From Ulva prolifera (lineage: Eukaryota; Chlorophyta; Ulvophyceae; Ulvales; Ulvaceae), in assembly GCA_023078555.1 (NCBI GenBank), contig CM041199.1:3973315-4037314 (forward strand): 64,000 nt of DNA, in the 5' to 3' direction. The notes beneath the pieces are model-generated. The model saw only the letters and a program-made list of their open reading frames with translations, ran no database searches and was not told the DNA's origin. Of the stretch, positions 51,634-64,000 are shown piece after piece; position 1 is the stretch's first letter, and the number at the start of each line of letters is the position of its first letter. The translations under genes and the position numbers were made by a program.

Positions 51634-53272
51634 GTTGTGGTGCGGACTTCACGTTTCCGCGGGCAAAAGGCCGAGACGATCGAGATTTAGACTTCTCAAG
51701 ATGCAAATGTACATGGAAAGAGCTGTGATGGACACGGCGATGAGGTCGTCGGTGTTCGTCGCGGTGGTGCTGCAGCCGGTCCCTGTCACCGTCGACGGAG
51801 ACATGTGCATGCGAATGGTACATAAAATTAGCGGGCTGCACGAAGCAATCCCGCGGAATAGGAACCGATGAAACTTGCGCCGCTCGAGTGCGAGCAGTGC
51901 GAGCAAGCACGCACGACCGTTTCGTATCGTCCTCAACAACCGGAGCCGCATTGCATCGCTGCAAGCACCACCTGTGAGATTCCAACTCCAGGCATTAAAA
52001 CATCAAACTGATCAAGAGGGAGACAGCAGCAGGATTGTCCGTCGTCGGAACGGAGGTAGTGTCACGTACCCGGAGAGCTACACATCGCTGCCACGGCGTC
52101 AAGGTCACGCCGCACGCGCACTCGTACCACAGCATTAGATCACAAAATGATATGTCAGTCTCCCTCGTGAAAAGCAGGCTCCACGTGAGCCCGCATCTAT
52201 CTGCTAGGACATGTGGCAATCTCAGCCTGCTTCCCCAATGAGATGTGGCGTCCACGACGGTCGCCACCTTTCCACCATCCCCAACCCATGTTGCAGTGAA
52301 TCTCACTAAGCTCGTGTCTAGCTCGACCATCTTCACCGCCGTGTGATCCTCGTGACAGGATCAAGAAGCACTGCAGATGCAAAACTTGTCGGGGACGCGC
52401 CACAGGCGCACGGACTGACGCTGAATTACGATTCCAGGGAGTGAAACCTATGCCACAGCTTCATGAAATGCAAACTTCTTGGCGATGCGTTGGGAATGGC
52501 ATGTAACCAATGGCATGTTGATGCTGTCTTCCCTTGCCTACACAAATCCATGCATCCGACCAAGCTAAGCACATGCCACTGACAAGACGTCTGGTGAAGG
52601 CATTACTGTCCACGACATTCTGGGTGTTAACTGCTACGCGAATCCCTAATCAAGGTACCCACGAATTCGCGAATCCCCATGTAGCAGCCCGGTATGTTCG
52701 CGATGTATCGTTCGTGGGCTGGCCAGCCATGCGGCATATGTATGCAGCGATCACGAGCCCAGAGAATCTGTCGCAATCTGCTGCTTACCGGAGCCTCATG
52801 CAGCTGTAATAAGTGTCAATTTTTCTGCAGCTGCATACATAGGCTGCGTCCGCCGCATGCACACAGCCATGTCTCACGCCGACGATCCGAGCTTGCGCCT
52901 AGGCGCGCCTGTCAGCACATCCGGAGCTGGCCATGTTGCGCCTCGAACAAGTCGCTCACATTGCCGACCAACATGTCATCCTGGTATAATCAAACAGCCA
53001 AACGGACAGGTCGCAAGTTTGGGGCAAGCGCACGCCTATCAAAGCACCAAGGCCTTGCAAGGGGCTTGGCCAAGCTAGACACGCAGGCAGCGCGGAGGAG
53101 CACCTAGGTATACGTAATACCTCGCGAACTCATCCCAATCCGGCAGGCCTGGCGTACCATGCTCTGTCCATGGCGAGGCATCTAAGGGGCATGTGGTGAG
53201 GTCAACTCACTGCACTTTTCATCCATCAACAAACTGCCAGAGCCTCCTGGGGCCAGCAAGTGGTGCAGCTAT
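51634..53272. other. Intergenic region upstream of the LRR gene
   Basis: It lies between the 3' end of the CCDC96-like gene and the start of the LRR gene, both on the minus strand, so the LRR promoter should be at its left end. Frames are all under 140 codons and none is recognised. Confidence 0.5.
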
Positions 53273-56200
53273 CTACCTCACGGTTGCAACTGGAGTCGAG
53301 CCGGCCATTTCTTCAGTGATGGACACTATCTTCTGGGTCATATCTCCAACACGTGCAGCAATGCGCTCCTTCCGCTGCTGCAGCTCCTCAATGTCACTCA
53401 GCAGCTGGTCCCTCAGCTTGACCTGTCCCTACAGAAGTCAAACACGTTAGGATGTGGATGCACACAGCTGTGCCAAGGAACATTCACCACTGCTTTGATC
53501 CTTGGCCGCTGCTGTCCAGCGCTCCATCTGCCCAGGCTGTTCAGCATGGTAACAGTGCGTCACAGCCAGCAAGGTTCATTGCCTGATGCACCAGGACTCC
53601 ACGGTGCTGTTTGCATCGCCTCCTCCGGTTGTGCCTGGGCTCGACTTCTTGCCCATGTTCGTCACCTGAAGTGCCAGGACCAATACCCTCCATTCCAGCA
53701 GTACAGCGTTTGCAAGCCAAGGAAGACGAAATTTGCAGCAACAACACGAGCTTGCCTACCTGTGCCGCATGCTCTAGACAGTTTCCAACACCCCACCGCA
53801 TTGCAATGGGGGCTTTGAGTGGAGGAGTAGTGGCGACTGGACCGAGTTGCTTGGGGCATACCCCACAAGTTGTTCATAACTCAGTCCCCAAAAAATGCTT
53901 GATTGCCAAGAAAGGCCAAGCCAAGCACCAGGATGGCATGCTGCTGCGACAACATGCCGTATTGTCTACAAATAAGCCAAGCTAACCTCTCACAAGAAAC
54001 ACATCCAGATGACAGAAGGGTCGACCGTTCGTGGCTGATCTGGCTCCACCTGGAAGTGGTCGTGTATCCACACGTACAACCTCATGCAGAAAGTGGCTGG
54101 GAGGTGTTGCATAGGTTGTGCACGGCCTGCAGTGCCACCTGCGACTCCGACATTGCCCATGTCATACACAGCAATTGGTTGAGGTGGTCACTCCAGATCC
54201 AGGGCGGTGGTTGAAACCTGGGCTACGTATTTGCCAACAGAACAGGCAATGTGGCATGTTGTCAGTGTGATTTGTGCAGTATGTTTCCCAAATGCGACAC
54301 AGTCAGGAGCCTCGGATTCGGCTGCAATGGGTACATGTCGCATTCAGTCCTGGGCTCTGTTCAGTTTGCCGATGGAAACCACAAGCCGATTCCACCGCGA
54401 GCGCGCCCAAATCCCCGCAGTTCCAGCACCACCGCGCCGCTGCCAAGAAGTCGCACTCCGCGGAAGTCGCACTCCGCAGACACCACCCCGTGGAACCCAG
54501 TTGAGTCGAACGAAGTCATGTCGCCAATAGCTACAGCCGAACCCCACACCCATCCTTGTGTGCCGCGTTTTGTTGATCGCCCGCATGATCCGTCGCCAAC
54601 ATGCTGCTGTCCACTCGGCTAGCCGAGCGCTTGGCCAGAACCACACTGAACAGAGCCTTCCAGCGCACCAGGCGGTTTTCAATTGGTTGGTGCGCGGCCT
54701 GGGGGGGACAGGATGCAGAAACCGAACAGAGCCTGCCACGCGGCTGACAGAGGCCAGGGTAGCCGCCCTCCAGGGCTCTGAGAGGTGTTCGAGGCATGGT
54801 GCGTGGGGGTCTGAAGGGGGTTGGAGGGGGGAGGGGGGGGCGGACCTGCATGTCCTGCAGGAGGAGGGGGTTGTCGATGTACACCGAGGTCTCGCGGATC
54901 TTGCGGGCGGTGAGGCGCAGGCCGTCGCGGCGCTGCTTGACCTTGGACAGGGAGTCGCGCTTCGCGCCGAGGCCCGCCTCGAGCGCCGCAACGTCCTGCG
55001 TCAGCACCCGCACCCGCCGCTGCACAAACTGCAGCTTCTCCCGCATGTGCGTGAGCACCTGCATGTGCGCGTTGCGTCAGGGTCGGGCGCCCGGGGTGGT
55101 GGCCGGCGACGCTCGCAGTCGGCTCGGCGCAGGCAGTAGTTTAGGGGTGCTCAGGGCGCAAGGGGGGGAGGGGCACCTGCACGGTCGTGGTGATCTTGCG
55201 CCGCAGCTTGAGCAGCTCCTCGTTGCGCTCCTCGATCTTCTCCGTCAGGCTCTGGTTCTCGATCTTGAGTTGCTCAAAGTCGATCAGGTGCAGGCCCTCT
55301 GCGAGCTGCTCCCTCTCCCGCACCGACTGCTCCAGCCGTTCCATCCTGTACTCCAGTGCCACCTCATCAAGAAAGGGGTTCAATGCTACCAGGGACTTCA
55401 TCATGACTGGGTCATGACTTGAGCAAGGGTGCACAAAACACAAACACGCCCTCACAGCAGCCCAGCTCTGTTGCGCTTGCGAGCCGAGGTGTGCCTTTGC
55501 AGAGTCACCAGCGCATGTGTTTTGGCTTAAAGCAACAGTCGCTGGTGCGTGGCACACACCCATCGCTGTACCTGGATTCACAGGTTGGGGCCGCCGCTGC
55601 CCGAGTATCATATGCTTGCCAGTCATGGGCTGCACCAATGGCACGGTGTTTGTTTTGGCCCAAAACATGCCCCAGACAGAGCCTGATAGAAGGATCTACA
55701 GGCAGTGAACGAGCCTGACATGCCATTGCTGCTCACGACGACTGCCATAAGAGTGTGGTGCAGTGATTGCGGACGCCGGTGCCACAAGCTGAGGCGAGAG
55801 ACAATGGCCATGGCAGCTGCTCATACTCAGGTATGCTCATACACCAAGCCAAAACACCACTTTGTGATGAAGTAGACATTTCTTTCCAGACATTCCTGCT
55901 GTCAGAAAATGCCTTCACCATGGGAAATGCACTGCAACCTGCTGCATGATGAGCTTGAGCGCTAATGCTGACATCAATAGGACCATGTGGCACATGACCT
56001 GGCTGCCATGCCAAGAGGGGCCCGACCAGAATCAGGCCACGTAGCACCAGCTCTGCGAGCGTTGTTGCTCAAAGGCGAAACGGTGACCGTTCTTTCAGTA
56101 ATGCAAGCAGAGTGCCGAGTGCGCCCCAGTGCAAGCAGCGCAATGCATTGTGCCATTTGATGCAACATGTGGTGGTGGCAGCGCACTTGTTTCGAAGCTC

Positions 56201-57449
56201 AATGCTCTTCAGTCGCAGCGAGATTAGCTTCTCTTCTTTGAGGATATCCTGCGAGTGCAGCTTCTCAACAAGCTGAGGTCGGATTGGCTTCCCTGTATTG
56301 GGATCCTCCGCTCCCTTGCCGACCTCCACGATGAAGTGGCGCAGAGCCTGCAGCGATGGAGCAGTGTTTCATGGTGACCACCAAGCTGGCCTCAGCCGCA
56401 GAAAGACCCAGGTACGATGGCGACGGGAGCGTTCTGTTCACACTACACACTGCTGCTGCAGAGAAGGCAGCTAAGGACCAACATGTGCTGAATTGCAGAT
56501 CCTAGCTGCTATGCAAGCAAAGCGTCGCAGCAAGACACGTCCATTTGTATTTGCGAGGAATCTGACTTGTAGCAAGTCAATACTGTCCCACACGCAATCG
56601 AGTAGGGTGCAAGGTAGTCCACAGAGAGCAATTTTGTTCCACCCTGCCTTACAATGACTGAAGGCAGCTCATCTTGGTGTAAGCCGAGGCAACAGTGCAG
56701 GCCTGCACATGCTGCCCGGAGTAGGAAAGGCGCACATTCTGGACTTGCGTGGTTCTAGTAAGTCGTTCATGAAGCTCCTCACGAAGGTCTTCAACTGTCC
56801 TGTCATACTTTGCAGCGCTGGAAGTGAGCTTGGACTTTTGCTCCTCCAAGGAGGCTGCAAGCGATTGATACCGGGCTTCTGCTGTTCCTAGCTTGCTGTC
56901 ATCTTCTGCTGCACCTCTGCGACGCAAATCCAGCACTGAGCGGATACTGCGCTGCAGACGCTCATTTGCTGCCAGGAGAGTGTCTTGCTGCTCCTGTGCA
57001 ATGGCCAGTCGCTTTTGAAGCTCTGCGGCAGATGGGCCAACTGCTTTGTCAGGTTCCTGAGCAGATATAACTTCTTCAGAGTCCTTTAGTGGTTCATTTT
57101 CCTGCATACACTTATTTGGTGGGGCAGCGACTGTGACGACATAAACGCTACTACTTTGGTTCAGCCTACAGACCTCTGGCTCTGGATATAGCTCTGCTGC
57201 TCCATCCTGATCATCTAGGAAGTCGTCGTCATAGCCTTCAATCAAGCATGCTACTTGAGCACTGTTTGGCCTGGGGACTCGGGACGCTGTGCGAGGAAGA
57301 GACTCCTGCTGATTTGTACCAGGGACATCAGCTGCGCTACTGCCGTCGATCGGTGTAGATGTGTGTGTGTCTTGATCTGGAAGGTGTTCAGCAGAGGCAG
57401 CTTTGTCTGCTGTGACAGTAGCGGCCTCAGCGTCGCCGTCTGCGCTCAA
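53273..57449 (-). CDS. CCDC96: CCDC96/FAP184-like coiled-coil ciliary protein
   Basis: The CCDC96/CCDC113 pair (FAP184/FAP263 in Chlamydomonas) is an axonemal component of motile cilia. Five exons join in phase: about 57449-56736 (acidic N-terminus, then coiled coil), 56347-56187 (FIVEVGKGAEDPNTGKPI), 55345-55177, 55058-54846 and 53422-53273. The splice between exons 2 and 3 rebuilds a Lys and yields ELRNK then MERLEQSVREREQ. Exon 3 carries the family signature EGLHLIDFEQLKIENQ and EKIEERNEELLKLRRKIT; exon 4 follows with VLTHMREKLQFVQ. The last exon has no ATG and reads VKLRDQLLSDIEELQQRK to a TAG. Introns use GTGCGC or GTGCCC donors. The N-terminus is unresolved: the frame is open upstream to about 57515 without an ATG, so a further 5' exon is likely. 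It implies an organism with motile flagella. Confidence 0.88.
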
Positions 57450-58150
57450 ATGACCATCATCTGCAGCGATCGATGGGTCTTGAACCTCGCCAGAGTCAGG
57501 GGCTTCTGCGCTCTACACATACCGACTTCGACAACATCAGACTCGATAGCATAAACTTGACGGTCATGTGTCGATAATCTCAGCGTCAGCAGGGGAGCTG
57601 CAACCAGCGATGCCATGGGCCACAAACGCGCGCAGTCGTTGTTGCACCACTGAGCGTACCTCGGTACTTTCGACCATGGGTCAAGTAAATCTGAGCATCC
57701 AGCAGGCAAGCTACTGCTTCAGCGCATCGGCATTCGCTTTGTGTGCAACACAAGGACGCGGGTCTCAGATCAAGACAGTAATCGAAGGCTTGGACATGAT
57801 AATTGATGAAACCTCTGCCTAAATAGTATATGCAACACGTCTGTAACCGCAGGGACTCGGGTGCCTACAGCGGCCAGGGCTGCAGCAGTATGTAATTGTG
57901 CTTGGGTAAACACATGCATATACTCTTCATGCAGAACAGCTATCCGGCACAGATGTGGATTCATTCGGCGAAGTTCAACTCCAGGCCACAATCACAATCA
58001 AGATCATCGCCACCAACTCTGCAGGCGGCGCCAATCCAACGCACTAGTCCATCTCATGCAAAACTCCATACGCAACGGCTACAGCTTACACCAGAGAACG
58101 CAGCATCGCTTCTAGCTAACCTAATCACAACGTCACACCACAATTCAGGG
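57450..58150. other. Region between kinesin-13 and the CCDC96-like gene
   Basis: About 700 bases probably contain the promoter, 5' leader and first coding exon of the CCDC96-like gene, all on the minus strand. A frame at 57709-57446 (-) could supply the first exon with a GTATGT donor, but this cannot be confirmed. Confidence 0.45.
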
Positions 58151-61715
<3,565 letters not shown>

Positions 61716-63721
61716 GACGGCCTGCAAATGCCGTCTTCTCAGTAAACAGACTGCGCGCGTCGCGGCGCTCGACTGTTCACGGCAAGGTCCGGCTGACAGC
61801 AGGACCACAAAATGGCCTCCACGCTATACTTGAAAGAGCGTTGTGATTCACACTGGATGTGAAACAGCATTCAAGCGACAGAATGGCCTGTCACCATGGC
61901 CCGTTCGAATCGCGAATGCCAGGCACAGCGCAGAGAGATTCTGTATCGAAGCTGACGGCATTCTTGTAGTTGCGGACTTTTAAATCTGCAAGATCTTCGA
62001 CTCAGCGTCGGGAATGTGCAGGGAGTCCGCACATGCTGCAACAGGTCTTCTTGCTCGTCATGCTCGTCCATGTCAAGCAGACCTTGCCGCATGTAGTTCA
62101 CATGATCCATCATCGTTGCCATACTGATAGATTCTCAAGATTGATAACCAACTGCTTAATACCGCCAGTAAGCCATACACACGGCACACCGTCCAAGCTG
62201 GCGAGGACAAGAAGGCTGTCCGGCAAGGCCTGATTGGATGTGAGGAAGATCACATAAACGTGTCTATCAAAGCGTTCACGTCTGCTGGGAATGTCAAGCG
62301 GGATGTCTATACACGGGAGAGAGCGTCAGCTGCCAGCGTAACAAGCTATACAAATACCCGCAGCGGACAGTTCACGTCCGGACACCAACACATGACAGAC
62401 GTCTGCTCGTCATCTTCTGATCAGAAGGGCCATGCCGGACCCGGCTTTTCCACAGGAGCCTTGGTTGTTCGCGCTGTATCCCGGTATGTCGCCATACCCT
62501 TGCTCGGTCGGCACCCAGCTACGTCTTGTAAATACAGGCCAAGAGATCCATGACATACATTAGAAATTGCAGGTGTCACGACATTTGGCATCGTATGTAG
62601 GAATGCTGGCTAAGCGATGGTGTCGGTTGTTTAGTACTTGATGAATCTCTTTGCGGGACTCGGCACGTTCAACAGGACGTTGTACCTTCAACCAGGCTTT
62701 CGTGCCAAAGACTTTGGGTTCCAGTAGCGATTCCGATATCAGATGTTATGGCCACAACGCCTTGGTCATGTATTCTCGTGCAGGTATTCTTGTGCCAGGT
62801 AACTTAGCTCAACTGAATCTTTGGATGACGTCTGCGTGCGTACTACGCAACACAGTGCTACATAAAGTGCAGAAAACGATCAATTAGGTCGATGCAGTAT
62901 ATAAATATGTCTCAAGGATAGCATGTAGACCATCTCTAGCGCAGACAGAGCGAATGTGTGCTGGAGGCGACGCATGCGTCCCATAATCCAACGGAACAAC
63001 ATCGCCTGGTGAATGCTCGGGCGTGGTGACCGAAGCCATGCAGCTTTGAGACATTCAACGACGCATTATCAGCACTGTCGATATTCAGTTTCAAGCATCG
63101 GCGACTCATGTGGGCAGCAGCGACGCGAGGGAAGCCTGTACACCATGAATGGTTGCGACTGTATCCGAGGAGATATGTTACCCGTAAGCACCGCATGTTG
63201 AGAAATATGTTCTCTGACGTGGAAGGCACTGCGCCGATGCGATGTCACCGGTTGGGCATAGTTGATGTCCGTTCCGCAGTAGTCATGGCTAATCTTAAAG
63301 GAATGCTACGCGCTTCAGAGAAAGTCACAAGGGAACCGATGAGAGAGTACTTTTCCATCTACATGTCGATAGCACGCAGTGCACTTCCGTCAGACGTTTG
63401 TTCAAGCATGTGCTGCACTTCCGGTGAACGCGGAGACAGTAGCCTCGTCACCAAACTTGCATGTGGCCAGGTGACCACCAGGGCAGTGGACGAGCCGGGC
63501 ACATGGGTCGCTGCAGTCCCTGGCAACGACTCGACGGAAAGAGGGACGCAGGAGTGCCATACAGCCTGAACAGGTACAGTCTCACTTATGATAATGACTT
63601 GAGCCGAACATTCACCACGTGAGCGGTCCCACAGTCAACGGCGGACACATCTCGCGTATGCGTAGGATGTTTTGTGTTGTATACATACACCCGTGTCATC
63701 AGTTCCGTCCTTAATTGACAC
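61716..63721. other. Divergent intergenic region between kinesin-13 and MLO-like genes
   Basis: Two kilobases of lower-GC sequence should hold both promoters and perhaps a kinesin 5' exon. The largest frame (63108-63569 +) has no recognisable domain. Confidence 0.5.
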
Positions 63722-64000
63722 ATGGCTGCCAAAGATGATGCGGAAGGTGGTGACTTTGATACGCCTGTGTACCGCCTCGTCCTGTTCTTCGTTCTCATCC
63801 TGGCCATTGATACCATCTGGGAGCTCATCGACGAACATGTCACGCACACAATTCGCAAGCGACAGCATAAAGGCCTGGTACACGCATGGGAACAGCTCAA
63901 GTTCGAGGTCATGGCACTGGGGCTAGTCTCGCTGCTTCTTGTTGTGTGTGAGGTGCGCATGCAACATCCCCGCGGCGTTGCCGTTATGGCGTCGCAATAC
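63722..64000 (+). CDS. MLO-family seven-transmembrane protein, N-terminal exon
   Basis: MLO proteins are plant and algal seven-helix plasma-membrane proteins. They act as calcium-related channels and, in land plants, as powdery-mildew susceptibility factors. The ATG at 63722 opens a 77-codon stretch. A first membrane span (LVLFFVLILAIDTIWELI) is followed by a basic loop (IRKRQHKGLVHAWEQLKFE) and the start of a second span (MALGLVSLLLVVCE). This is the classic MLO order: span, KRxxKxL loop, xxELMxLGFISLLL. A GTGCGC donor at 63953 probably ends the exon at 63952, though the frame stays open to the edge. The rest lies outside the window. Confidence 0.85.
   Translation, partial: MAAKDDAEGGDFDTPVYRLVLFFVLILAIDTIWELIDEHVTHTIRKRQHKGLVHAWEQLKFEVMALGLVSLLLVVCEVRMQHPRGVAVMASQY

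Noticed and set aside
50057..51985. Long antisense and shifted frames (up to 396 codons) over the LRR gene
   Set aside because: They are by-products of high GC and LRR codon periodicity; only the 529-codon frame shows LRR consensus.

Overview
The window is eukaryotic nuclear DNA: every recognisable gene but one is split by GT-AG introns, there is a Pol III-type tRNA gene, and there are Ty1/copia, hAT-like MITE and long dinucleotide repeats. The gene set (gamma-tubulin complex GCP4, kinesin-13, a CCDC96/FAP184-type ciliary coiled-coil protein, an MLO-type membrane protein, TM9SF/nonaspanins) suggests a flagellated unicellular alga, most likely green. No photosynthesis gene is present, so the lineage stays a guess. 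Introns have a house style: donors are often GTGCG or GTGTG and acceptors often sit in ATGCATGCAG.

Layout. 1-1977 (-): GCP4 gene running off the left edge. 3594-10033 (+): TM9SF gene A. 12259-18825 (-): nearly complete but mutated Ty1/copia element. 19290-20965 (+): TM9SF pseudogene B, gutted around a 728-bp (TG)n array. 24323-31164 (+): TM9SF gene C. 36259-40999 (+): TM9SF gene D, the best preserved copy, modelled end to end as 10 exons and 736 aa. 43339-43410 (+): tRNA-Pro(TGG). 45101-48429 (+): KIAA0930/DUF2045-family gene. 50044-51633 (-): intronless leucine-rich-repeat protein. 53273 to about 57500 (-): CCDC96-like gene. 58151-61715 (-): kinesin-13, modelled as 4 coding exons and 563 aa. 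63722 to the right edge (+): first exon of an MLO-family gene.

The centre of interest is the TM9SF array, four head-to-tail copies in about 37 kb. Exon boundaries and phases are conserved between copies, so the orthologous exons can be lined up. Copy D keeps the family's C-terminal K-x-D ending; A and C have different tails. C has no intron between the blocks that are separate exons in A and D. B is a chimeric relic. Three genes (GCP4, kinesin-13, CCDC96-like) concern microtubules or cilia, but they are not otherwise linked and are probably neighbours by chance.

I found no clear new biological system. The best leads are the divergent tandem TM9SF family, the rearranged B locus with its perfect 60-bp palindrome and 728-bp (TG)n, and two small inverted-repeat element families. 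All gene models are hand-spliced from sequence and remembered family patterns; no database search or transcript data was used.
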